NCBI GenBank assembly: GCA_945860295.1
Contig: CAMAQH010000001.1
Coordinates: 186,001-250,000, forward strand
Length of the DNA: 64,000 bases
Direction: 5' to 3'
DNA from: Prosthecobacter debontii
GTDB taxonomy: Bacteria; Verrucomicrobiota; Verrucomicrobiia; Verrucomicrobiales; Verrucomicrobiaceae
Of this stretch, positions 52,809 through 61,765 are shown one piece after another (the stretch's first letter is position 1; the number at the start of each line of letters is the position of its first letter). The notes below the pieces were generated by a model. It was given only the letters and a program-made list of their open reading frames with translations. It was not told the origin of the DNA and made no database searches. The translations under genes and the position numbers were made by a program.

Positions 52809-55800
52809 ATGACAATGAGTGCTTTTTTACGTTCTCTTTTTGTGTTTTTACTGCCTGATATTTCTTGTGGCCTGAGAAGTGGCTTAATGGCCTGTGTAAT
52901 TGCTGGGTTCTATGCTGCGCCTGCTTTTGCAGTGATCGATGATGAACTCACTGGGAGTGTCTGGAAGGTGAAGTATGGGGTCACGGCCACGCAATGGTCT
53001 GATGCGAACTGGTTGCTGGCTGACTCCGACGGTGACGGCATGTCGAACGGGTCGGAACTGGGCTTTGGGACGAATCCTTTTATTTCGGGAGAAGTCGTTA
53101 AAATCACGGAGATCACGGTTGGGACAACGAATGCTAACCTGACTTTCCCGACGCTCTTGGGCAAGAAGTATGTGATGCAGGGCTCGGCGACGTTGAGTGG
53201 TTTTGCGGATTTGTCACCTGCGGTGAATACGATGGGTAATGGGAGTCCGAAGACGCTGGCGGGTCCGAAGGGCAGCTTTAAATTCTTCCGCGTGCTGGTG
53301 CAGGACATCGACACGGATGGTGATGGAGTGAGTGACTGGGCGGAACTCCAGACGGGGCTGAATATTAGTAGCGCGACGACAAGCCCAGGGGTGAATGATC
53401 ACGATTTTATCGCTCCGCAATTCACGGCGGCTTACCAGATCGATATCATGGCGGTTAACCCATTTGCTTCAGAGGATGGCCCGACGGCTGGGACTTTTGA
53501 AGTGACTCGCACGAATAAGCTGAATGCGCTGACGGTGACACTCAATACCAGTGGCACGGCCTTTGGCGGCACGGATTATAATGAGGTGTTACCTGCGACG
53601 GTAGTTTTTGCGGCAGGTGAGGACAAGAAGACTCTGACGGTGACGCCGAAACAGGATGCGCCGACAAATGTGGTCGAGGGCAGCAAGTCGGTGATTTCGG
53701 CGCTGTCTCTGACAGGTGTGGTGAGTGCGTTTCCGGTCGCACTGGGTGCCAATCCGAGCGCGACGGTGATCATCGGTGATACGACCGACGCGACGGGCAC
53801 GGGTTTGCTGGCACGTTACTATGACACGGCGAGTTCGACGTATGTCGATGGAGCAAACTTTGGGCAGGTGGGAACCTTCACCTATTCACGAACTGGATCC
53901 ACGCCTTACACGGCCAGCACGATCTTGGTGCCGTTCACTTACAATGGCTCGCCAGCATTGCAGGTGGGGCATCTGGTGAGGCTGAGTTTTACCTCGGGTA
54001 GTCTTGATGGGACTACCTTTGACAATGTGAACTACAGCGTCACGGCTGTGACCCCAGGCGTGAGTTTCACGGTGGGAATTTCTGGGGCCGCTCTGCCAAC
54101 TAGCTACAATCCGACTGGCAACTTCAGCATTCAGTCATTCCCACACCCTGCTGTGATTCAGCGCGTGGATGCTACGGTGAACAATGACTGGGTCTATGGA
54201 ACGCCGAACGATGTGGCGGTCACACCGAACAATCCGGTGGATAATTACTCGACTTTTTTTGAAGGCTATCTGCACCCGACGACGACGGGCAATTACCAGT
54301 TCCAGCTCGATGCGGATGATAAGGCGCGGGTATTGATCGATTTGAATACCGATGGTGATTTCCTCGATGTCGGTGAGCAAGTCATTGAACACGGCTGGGA
54401 CACGGCTGATGGAATCCTGACGCCTGAGGTTGTAGGCACCTTCAAGCAAAGCGCAGTCATCCCACTCGTGGTTCCCGGAACGCCAGCGACCCGTTATAAA
54501 ATCCGTGTCGAACATTTGGAAACAACGGGTGATGCCCGCTGCCGACTCCAATGGCGTCTGGGCAGTGCGGGGTACGCCAACATTCCTCAGGCGAACGTTT
54601 TCAGCCATACTCGTGCGGTGACGAATTATACGGTCACCTCGTCAGTGGCGACGATCAATACTGCCGTGGTTCATGGGCTGACGGCTGGAGTCTCTACCGT
54701 CACGCTTCATTTCACCGCGGGCACCCTGTTTACGCCTCCGGCCAATTACAGCGGCACTTACACGGTCCAGACGACGCCTACGACCACAAGCTTCACGATC
54801 AATGTTCCAGGCGCTGCAAATCAAACGGCGACGAATGGATTGATGGTCGACTCCACGAGCACGACGACGGGCTGGCTGAATCAGGTCTATACCAATACGA
54901 CGTTCACCGCCCCTGCTGGTAATGTGGGTGTGGTCGCCGCTGGGGCCACGAATTCCAACAACGGCATCTGGGGCAGCGGCACGCCTGATCCGACGCTCAT
55001 CGGAAAAGACACCTTCTCAGTCCGCTGGACAGGCCAGGTGCAGCCGCAGTTTTCGGAAGATTACACCTTTGCGGTCACGGCGGATGATGGCTGCTCGCTG
55101 TGGATCAATGGGCAGTTGCAGACGCTCAAGATGCTGCCTTCGGCTAGCACGGGTGGCAGCACCTACTCCTATGATGCGACGACGGGCAATGTTACGGTCA
55201 CCTATTCAGGACTGGCCGCTGTCGCAAACAGTTTCGTTGCTGGTGAAACTGTCCGGATGGATTTCTCCACTGGCAATCTAAATCACGCCCCAACGACTCC
55301 TCCGACTTACGATTATGATCCTACAAATGGGGATGTCGTGGTTAATTATTCGAACGTCATTGTGGGTGCCGCGGGCGGGACTCGCGTGGCAGGAAGCTAC
55401 AACATTGGTGATACTGTCGAACTGGACCCAACAAGCGGTGGGATCAGCCCCTTGGGTACCCTTCCTTACACGATCACGGCGATTGATGCGCCGAACAATA
55501 AGTTCACTTTCAATACCGGGGCGCTCACCTTCACGCCGACCTTTAATATTGCCAGCATTGCTGCGACGTCTCCTTGCACAATTACCACGACGACGAACCA
55601 CGGATTGGCCTCGGGTGCCAGAGTAAGGATCACTGGAGTTACCGGGGGGACTTTTTCGGCCCCCATCAACGACTTCTACACGATCACAGTCACTGGGCTG
55701 AATACCTTCACGGTGGGATCGAACTGTACGGCTGCCGCCACAGCGGGCACTGGAAAGATCAATGCATCGGGAAACATCACTATCAACGATACGCGTAACG

Positions 55801-58800
55801 CTCAAATCCTCGCAAGCCCGGCACCCACGGCCACCAGTTTCACCGTTAACGTCGGCACGAGCAAGTATGCCAATGCCAGTGCGGGTAATGTCAACTTGGA
55901 CATCGTCAACAAATCGCTCAAGGAGTGGTCCTCGAATGGCAGCGAGCGTTTTGTCCGCATTCCGATGTTGGGTGGCACAAGGTATGACATTCAGCTCGAT
56001 TACTATGACAACACAGGCAATGCGAAATGCCAGCTTGCCTGGTTCAGCGCCAGCCAGCCGAAGCAGATCATCCCCGCAGAGCGGCTCTATCCTTCGAGTG
56101 TGACGCAGGCTCCACCTTCCCACATCGCGCCGACTACCGGGACGGCACTCGTCGGCGGGCAGTACTCATACTTAGTCGGTGGTAGCAATGGCGGGACGGT
56201 CAGCGTGACGGGCCTGCCGCCTGGACTGACTTACAATAGTGCTACGAGTTTGATCACTGGTAATGCGACGACTCCCGGGGATTACCAGGTCATCATCACG
56301 ATCACCAATGCCGCAGGCACCAGCACCTCGGTGCTGAATCTGCATGTGGAAAACACGGGCGGCACCATCGCGCGTGAGTATTGGAATAGTGTGGTGGGAA
56401 CAACGGTGGCTAATCTCAATGATGTTATTGAGGCAGGCACCGCGCCTACGGGCACGGCTAACCTTACCACACTCGAAGCGCCCACGAATTTCGGCGACAG
56501 CTATGGCGCGCGCATTCGCGGTTACATCACGGCCCCGACTACCGGCAACTATTACTTCTGGATCGCGGCCAGCAATGCGGCGGAACTCTGGATCTCGAAC
56601 GACGACGAGCCTGTGAACATCTTCAAGCGCGCGTCAGTCATCGCGGGCAACGCCACGCCGAAAACGTGGGGTAGCGAGGCAAACCAGAAATCTGCGTGGC
56701 TCGCTCTGGAGCAGGGTAAGAAGTATTACATCGAGATTCTGCACAAGGCAGGCGTTGGATCAGGCGACAACCTCGCCGTCGGCTGGGACAAGCCGATTGA
56801 TACCGATACCACCGCACCGAGCGAGGTGGTGCCCAGCTATGTGCTGTCGCCTTATGTGGCACCCGTGGCGGGACCGACTTCGGGGACGCTCTATCTTTCA
56901 ACTATGCTGTCGCAGAATGGTGCTGTGACCAATGGCGTGGGTAGCTCGACTCTGCTCCTAAGCCCAGACGAAAACACGGCCTACATGAAGCGCAGCTACG
57001 CTGGGCTTACCGGGCCTATCACCTCTGAGCACATTCACACCGATCCTTACTTGGCCCATGCATCAACGATCGTCTTTGACATCGACGCGCCGGTGACGCC
57101 TGGGGATGGATTGATCACCAATACGAGTGATCCGAACTACACAGGCACCAATCCACAGACGGGCACTTACAAATGGACGATTCTGCCGGTGGGTACACTC
57201 TCCAAGGCGGACATCATTGAGATCATCAAGCAAGGCAAGGCCTACGTTAATTTGCACACCACGATGTATCTCGCCGGTGAAATACGTGGCAACTATACGC
57301 TGGCCAATGGAACGCGTACATTCACACCGCCTCCTGCGCCGCAAGCTTGGGCGGATGACAGCAACTCGAATGACGGAGCGGCCCGATTCCTGGCGCAGGC
57401 AACTTTTGGAGCCAACATCGCTGACATCACGGCTTTGCAGGCGCTTTCACCGGCAGGCACGACAATGAATTCACGGTATGAGAAGTGGATCGACAATCAA
57501 TTCCTCATTCCTTCCAGCCAACATTTGCCAGAGGTTTTAGCGAGAGAGATGGCTGAGGTATTCGGGCCTTTTGATGTGAAGCTCGCGTTCAATACTTGGT
57601 GGAAGACCTCCCTCACGGCACCGGACCAACTCAGGCAGCGCATTGCCTATGCCTTCAGCCAAATCCACGTCGTCTCTGGGCAGGGACCGCTGGAGGATAA
57701 CTCCCGCGCGCTCTCCTACTTTTACGACCAGCTTGCGACGAACGCTTTTGGCAATTTTAAGGACATCTTGACCGACACCACACTGACTCCGACGATGGGT
57801 AGGTATCTTGACATGCTCGGGAATGATAAGCCTGATCTGTCGCTCGGGCGCAGTCCGAACGAAAACTATGCTCGCGAAATCAAGCAGCTCTTCTCCATCG
57901 GCCTTTACCGGATGTGGCCTGACGGCACGCTGATGCTTACCTCAAAGGACTCGCCGATCGACACCTACACGCAGCGTGAAATCGTTGGACTGGCTCATGT
58001 GTTCACAGGTTGGTATTACGGTTACGATGGCGTTGACCGCACCGGTTTCAATGCTGCGGCTGACTGGACGCGGCAGATGCGGGTGGTTCCTGTCCGGCAT
58101 TTCACCGGCCAGAAGCGACTGCTGAATAATGAAATACTACCGGGACTATCCGCATTAGGGGGCGTGCCGCTCGACCCTTATGCCAACCATTTGAGCACCC
58201 AGTTCAATGAGCAGGCCTACAAAGATCTGCCGACGCAGGAACTCAATGCCGCGCATGAAATGATGCACAATCACCCGAACACTGGGCCGTTCATCTGCCG
58301 TCAGCTCATCCAGCGCATGGTGACGAGTAATCCGTCTCGTGATTACCTCTACCGCGTGGTGCAGAAGTTCAACGACAATGGCGCGGGCGTGCGCGGCGAC
58401 ATGAAGGCGGTGATCAAGGCCATCTTGCTCGATTATGAAGCCCGCAGCCCGGCCCTCCTCGCTATTCCGGCCTATGGCAAGCAGCGTGAGCCTATCCAGC
58501 GTGTCACCAATGCAGTGCGAGCGCTGCGGTCGGCGAATGTCACTGGCAGCTACTCTCAGTCCGTCGCACAGCTTAACTCCACCGGTGTACCGTATATTTT
58601 AATCACCACCAGCACGCCGCATCTGCTCTCCACGGGTAACAGTGTGTTCCTTGAGTTTACGGACACCACGCTTGATCCAGCCAAACCCGCACCCTCAACT
58701 GGCACTTACACTGTTTTGTCTAATCCAGCCCCAACGAGTACGACCTATGCCATTGCAGCGCCTGGTTGGTTGACTGGAACTTACTCCCAGTCCGGAACGA

Positions 58801-60257
58801 CGATCACGGTGACCATGAGTGGCCATTATTTGCCGGGTGATAATGCGAACGTCTTCGGCGGCGCGCAGGTGCTGGCCCCAGCCAACGAGGGGCGGGCGTA
58901 TTTTGACTTCACGAGTGGTGGATTAAATACATTGGCAGGGATTGACCAAACCGTTCAGCAGGTCGTCACGACCACCTCGTATGACATTCCCAGCGGCGTT
59001 GGAAATACAAAAACACTACCGACGGTCGATGGGAACTATTCCGGCTCAACCTTCACGATCACCGCGCCAGATAGTGCGACACGCAGTGGAAACGTGATGA
59101 TTGCACGCTTCGGCGGTGGCTATTCGTGCACTGGCCGCGCGGGCACCATCACGATCGACACGAGCTACAATGGAGCGGGCACGTTTGGAGCCATGGCGGA
59201 TCATCATCTCTCCGCAGGTGATAACGTATTCCTTAATTTCACAAACTCACGGGACACGACATCGGGCGCGGAAACCTCCACCGAGAATGACCTTCTCTAC
59301 ACCATCGGTGGTGTGCCAGACGCGAACACCTTCACCGTCCAGGCCCGTGATGCCATAAACGCGGCCATGAACAGTGACAACCAGGTGGTCATCTTCCCTC
59401 TCAAAGCGCAACCTCTGGTCAGAGTCGGGACGATCAACGCACGTCCATCAACCTACACGATGGACAACACGGACACGGATCTCCAGCAGACGCCGCTCAA
59501 TGCTACCACCGTGTTCAACTACTTCCTGCCTGACTACAAGTTTGCGGGAACGCTGGCCTCACAGGGTATCACCACGCCGGAGTTCCAGCTCACGTCTGAA
59601 ACGACGGTTATCCGCCAAGCCAATTTCCTCTACAGCGGCATCTTTAATCCCTCCAGCACCACGGGGATCAGTAGCTTCAAGGCAGGGACGAATGCGTTGG
59701 TTCTCGACTTCAGCCCGTGGTTGACCACGACGGCACCGAACTTGGGCCTTGGTGTAGCTCCGACTCCCGGAGTGCCATGGACGCACAATCAAAACCTCTC
59801 AACTCTAATCGACCAGCTCAGCACGCTTTTCTCAGCGGGCCAAGTTTCCGCCACGAGCAAAGCGGTCATCAAGAACTTTGTTTCCACGCCGATTGCTTCC
59901 ATCGGACTACACGCATCAGCCTGTGTGGTGACGACTACGGTTCCACATAAATTAGTCACTGGTGACACAGTGCTCATTAGCGGTGTTACAGGAGGCACCT
60001 TTGGAGGCACTTCTGGCGCTTTGAATAACACAACGACCACTCGTGTAGTCACTGTGACGGGTTTGACGGATGGAACCTCTACCACCTTTACCATTCCCTT
60101 AGCTTGCACTGTTATCCCAACTAGCCTGACGAATGCCCACGTCTCGGTGATCCCGTATAATCAAGGCGCGACGAGCGACGTCACCAACAAACGCGACCGA
60201 CTGCGCTCCATCATCCATCTCATCCTGACCAGCCCCGATTACACCATCCAGAGATAA
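52809..60257 (+). CDS. giant exported PA14-CHRD-DUF1800 protein interrupted by repeated inserted modules
   Basis: 2482 aa. Order: signal peptide; two calcium-loop segments (ADSDGDGMSNGSE near 71, DIDTDGDGVSDW near 166); Calx-beta-like region (about 215-325); PA14-1 (about 333-600, interrupted at 350-437); PA14-2 (about 690-1100, interrupted at 775-1038); putative-Ig domain (about 1105-1183); a third PA14-like domain (about 1187-1330); CHRD (about 1358-1505); DUF1800 (about 1524-2482, interrupted near 1911-2205 and 2358-2444). The interruptions and the PA14-1/PA14-2 linker (about 607-685) are beta modules sharing an H-x-L-x-x-G-x-x-V core, e.g. HGLASGARVRITGVTGGTF. DUF1800 is usually paired with DUF1501, as here (5-bp gap). 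Function unknown. Confidence 0.88.
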   Translation: MTMSAFLRSLFVFLLPDISCGLRSGLMACVIAGFYAAPAFAVIDDELTGSVWKVKYGVTATQWSDANWLLADSDGDGMSNGSELGFGTNPFISGEVVKITEITVGTTNANLTFPTLLGKKYVMQGSATLSGFADLSPAVNTMGNGSPKTLAGPKGSFKFFRVLVQDIDTDGDGVSDWAELQTGLNISSATTSPGVNDHDFIAPQFTAAYQIDIMAVNPFASEDGPTAGTFEVTRTNKLNALTVTLNTSGTAFGGTDYNEVLPATVVFAAGEDKKTLTVTPKQDAPTNVVEGSKSVISALSLTGVVSAFPVALGANPSATVIIGDTTDATGTGLLARYYDTASSTYVDGANFGQVGTFTYSRTGSTPYTASTILVPFTYNGSPALQVGHLVRLSFTSGSLDGTTFDNVNYSVTAVTPGVSFTVGISGAALPTSYNPTGNFSIQSFPHPAVIQRVDATVNNDWVYGTPNDVAVTPNNPVDNYSTFFEGYLHPTTTGNYQFQLDADDKARVLIDLNTDGDFLDVGEQVIEHGWDTADGILTPEVVGTFKQSAVIPLVVPGTPATRYKIRVEHLETTGDARCRLQWRLGSAGYANIPQANVFSHTRAVTNYTVTSSVATINTAVVHGLTAGVSTVTLHFTAGTLFTPPANYSGTYTVQTTPTTTSFTINVPGAANQTATNGLMVDSTSTTTGWLNQVYTNTTFTAPAGNVGVVAAGATNSNNGIWGSGTPDPTLIGKDTFSVRWTGQVQPQFSEDYTFAVTADDGCSLWINGQLQTLKMLPSASTGGSTYSYDATTGNVTVTYSGLAAVANSFVAGETVRMDFSTGNLNHAPTTPPTYDYDPTNGDVVVNYSNVIVGAAGGTRVAGSYNIGDTVELDPTSGGISPLGTLPYTITAIDAPNNKFTFNTGALTFTPTFNIASIAATSPCTITTTTNHGLASGARVRITGVTGGTFSAPINDFYTITVTGLNTFTVGSNCTAAATAGTGKINASGNITINDTRNAQILASPAPTATSFTVNVGTSKYANASAGNVNLDIVNKSLKEWSSNGSERFVRIPMLGGTRYDIQLDYYDNTGNAKCQLAWFSASQPKQIIPAERLYPSSVTQAPPSHIAPTTGTALVGGQYSYLVGGSNGGTVSVTGLPPGLTYNSATSLITGNATTPGDYQVIITITNAAGTSTSVLNLHVENTGGTIAREYWNSVVGTTVANLNDVIEAGTAPTGTANLTTLEAPTNFGDSYGARIRGYITAPTTGNYYFWIAASNAAELWISNDDEPVNIFKRASVIAGNATPKTWGSEANQKSAWLALEQGKKYYIEILHKAGVGSGDNLAVGWDKPIDTDTTAPSEVVPSYVLSPYVAPVAGPTSGTLYLSTMLSQNGAVTNGVGSSTLLLSPDENTAYMKRSYAGLTGPITSEHIHTDPYLAHASTIVFDIDAPVTPGDGLITNTSDPNYTGTNPQTGTYKWTILPVGTLSKADIIEIIKQGKAYVNLHTTMYLAGEIRGNYTLANGTRTFTPPPAPQAWADDSNSNDGAARFLAQATFGANIADITALQALSPAGTTMNSRYEKWIDNQFLIPSSQHLPEVLAREMAEVFGPFDVKLAFNTWWKTSLTAPDQLRQRIAYAFSQIHVVSGQGPLEDNSRALSYFYDQLATNAFGNFKDILTDTTLTPTMGRYLDMLGNDKPDLSLGRSPNENYAREIKQLFSIGLYRMWPDGTLMLTSKDSPIDTYTQREIVGLAHVFTGWYYGYDGVDRTGFNAAADWTRQMRVVPVRHFTGQKRLLNNEILPGLSALGGVPLDPYANHLSTQFNEQAYKDLPTQELNAAHEMMHNHPNTGPFICRQLIQRMVTSNPSRDYLYRVVQKFNDNGAGVRGDMKAVIKAILLDYEARSPALLAIPAYGKQREPIQRVTNAVRALRSANVTGSYSQSVAQLNSTGVPYILITTSTPHLLSTGNSVFLEFTDTTLDPAKPAPSTGTYTVLSNPAPTSTTYAIAAPGWLTGTYSQSGTTITVTMSGHYLPGDNANVFGGAQVLAPANEGRAYFDFTSGGLNTLAGIDQTVQQVVTTTSYDIPSGVGNTKTLPTVDGNYSGSTFTITAPDSATRSGNVMIARFGGGYSCTGRAGTITIDTSYNGAGTFGAMADHHLSAGDNVFLNFTNSRDTTSGAETSTENDLLYTIGGVPDANTFTVQARDAINAAMNSDNQVVIFPLKAQPLVRVGTINARPSTYTMDNTDTDLQQTPLNATTVFNYFLPDYKFAGTLASQGITTPEFQLTSETTVIRQANFLYSGIFNPSSTTGISSFKAGTNALVLDFSPWLTTTAPNLGLGVAPTPGVPWTHNQNLSTLIDQLSTLFSAGQVSATSKAVIKNFVSTPIASIGLHASACVVTTTVPHKLVTGDTVLISGVTGGTFGGTSGALNNTTTTRVVTVTGLTDGTSTTFTIPLACTVIPTSLTNAHVSVIPYNQGATSDVTNKRDRLRSIIHLILTSPDYTIQR
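53856..54119 (+). repeat. inserted module A inside PA14-1 (88 codons)
   Basis: Between residues Asn-Phe (349-351 region, AAC TTT at 53856) and Asn-Phe (AAC TTC at 54120) of the giant protein lies an 88-codon beta module with core GHLVRLSFTSGSLDGTTF and YSVTAVTPGVSFTV. The paralogue at 62457 has the same PA14 start, 'NNFG...LLTQVDSTI', without it. Confidence 0.5.
55131..55922 (+). repeat. 792-bp in-frame insertion in PA14-2 flanked by octamer direct repeats
   Basis: Octamer CGCTCAAG occurs at 55123-55130 and at 55915-55922. The 264 codons from the first to the second copy carry three beta modules (cores FVAGETVRMDFSTGNL, YNIGDTVELDPTSGG, HGLASGARVRITGVTGG). Joining the flanks at the octamer gives LWINGQLQTLKEWSSNGSE, an ordinary PA14 hairpin. 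Confidence 0.65.
58539..59423 (+). repeat. inserted module block D inside DUF1800
   Basis: About 295 codons separate VRALRSAN from INARPSTYTMDNTDTDLQQT, two segments that are close together in ordinary DUF1800 proteins. The block contains at least three beta modules with cores PHLLSTGNSVFLEFT, HYLPGDNANVFGG and HHLSAGDNVFLNFT. Boundaries are approximate; no convincing flanking repeat was found. Confidence 0.5.
59880..60140 (+). repeat. inserted module E near DUF1800 C-terminus (about 87 codons)
   Basis: A beta module with core PHKLVTGDTVLISGVTGGTF lies between VIKNFVS and VIPYNQGATSDVTNKRDRLR, just before the terminal helix 'IIHLILTSPDY'. Boundaries (Val-Ser on both sides, same frame) are approximate. 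Confidence 0.45.
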
Positions 60258-60262
60258 CCGCC

Positions 60263-61765
60263 ATGAAGAATCCTTTCCTCAAAGCTCCATCCGACCTGAC
60301 GCGCCGCAGTTTTCTCCGAAGAAACGCCTATGCAGGGCTGGGTACCACGGCGATCGCCAATACGATCCTCGATCTCCGCCTGATCAATTCAGCGATGGCG
60401 GCGAATGATGTGTCGGGCTACAAAGCACTGGTTTGCATCTTCCTCGGTGGTGGAAATGACGCCAACAACTGGGTCGTGCCTACGGACACAACGACGTTTG
60501 ATAGTTACAGCGCGATTCGGGCAAACCTGTCCATCCCGCAAGGCTCGTTGCTGCCACTCTACAATGTGGGGACATCGGGTTCCCAATACGCGGATACCGC
60601 CGGACATACTTATGGCTTCCATCCCAGTTGCCCGGAACTCCAGACACTCTTTGGTGAGGACAAGCTGGCCGTGCTGTTCAACGTCGGCACCCTGGTCCGC
60701 CCCACCACTCGTTCGCAGTATTTCGCGAACACAAAGTTTTACACTCCGCCGCAGCTTTTCTCTCATAGTGACCAGGTGACGCAGTGGCAGACCTCCATCC
60801 CTGATGCCCCGCCAACCACGGGCTGGGGTGGGCGTATCGCTGATCTTCTCGACGCCAGTGCTAACTCAAATGGGAGCATCTCGATGTCGGTTTCTCTTAA
60901 TGGAGCAAATACCTTTGAAATTGGTAACCTCATTTCTCAGTATCAGGTCGCTACGACCGGTGCCGTGACAACAGCGACCGGTGCCGACTCAGCCGCGACG
61001 GGTAGCGCTCGCATCCGCGCGCTGAAAAATATCCTTGCTCTGTCAAATTCGAGCCTTCAGCGCACAGCGTATGCCGACGTGGTCGAAAATGCGATCGCGG
61101 TTGGGGATCTCCTTAACAACGCGATTACGCCAACCATTCTGGACGCATTTTGGACCGTGCCGTTTCCAAATACAACGCTGGGCAATCAGCTGAAAATGGT
61201 CGCGCGGCTGATTCAAGCAAGGGGTGCGCAGGCACCGACCTTGCCGGTAGCAACCAAGTTTAACATGAATCGCCAGATTTTCTTCTGCGGCGTGGGTGGC
61301 TATGACACCCACACTTCGCAGGTCTCGGTGAATGGAACCGACCAGCCGACCAATGTGAATGGCGCTCATTTTAAGCTTCTGGACGAGGTGAGTGCATGCA
61401 TGTTCGCCTTTCAGCGGGCCATGGAGCAGCTCACCCTCAGCAATCAAGTCACGACATTCACCGCCAGCGACTTCTCCCGCACGTTACCCACTAATAGCCA
61501 AGGCAGCGATCACGGTTGGGGCGCCCACCATCTCATCATGGGTGGTGCCGTCAAAGGCGGTGCGACTTATGGCAAGCTGCCGACCTTCGCCATCAACGGC
61601 CCAGATGACACAGGTCTTGGTCGTTGGATACCGACGACCGCGGTCGATCAATTTTCCGCCACGTTGGCTAAGTGGTTTGGCGTCGATGTCGGTTCTGCCA
61701 TGGCAGACATCTTTCCCAATCTCAGCCGGTTCTCGTCCTCGGATCTTGGTTTTATGTTCCCATGA
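60263..61765 (+). CDS. DUF1501 family protein, partner of the giant DUF1800 protein
   Basis: 500 aa. Tat motif TRRSFLRRNAYAGLG near residues 13-27. Family blocks: 'KALVCIFLGGGNDANNWVV' near 55-73, 'YGFHPSCPELQTLFGEDKLAVLFNVG' region near 115-140, and 'FTASDFSRTLPTNSQGSDHGWG' followed by 'HHLIMGGAVKGG' near 412-438. This subtype (with GGGNDANN) is the one that accompanies DUF1800 genes, distinct from the 'WLDGGPSH' subtype at 45919. It starts 5 bp after the giant gene and overlaps the next gene as ATGA. Confidence 0.9.
   Translation: MKNPFLKAPSDLTRRSFLRRNAYAGLGTTAIANTILDLRLINSAMAANDVSGYKALVCIFLGGGNDANNWVVPTDTTTFDSYSAIRANLSIPQGSLLPLYNVGTSGSQYADTAGHTYGFHPSCPELQTLFGEDKLAVLFNVGTLVRPTTRSQYFANTKFYTPPQLFSHSDQVTQWQTSIPDAPPTTGWGGRIADLLDASANSNGSISMSVSLNGANTFEIGNLISQYQVATTGAVTTATGADSAATGSARIRALKNILALSNSSLQRTAYADVVENAIAVGDLLNNAITPTILDAFWTVPFPNTTLGNQLKMVARLIQARGAQAPTLPVATKFNMNRQIFFCGVGGYDTHTSQVSVNGTDQPTNVNGAHFKLLDEVSACMFAFQRAMEQLTLSNQVTTFTASDFSRTLPTNSQGSDHGWGAHHLIMGGAVKGGATYGKLPTFAINGPDDTGLGRWIPTTAVDQFSATLAKWFGVDVGSAMADIFPNLSRFSSSDLGFMFP

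Noticed and set aside
58529-59428. GTCGG at both ends of the DUF1800 insertion as a target-site duplication
   Set aside because: The copies are 895 bp apart, not a multiple of three, so excision between them would break the frame; repeat too short.
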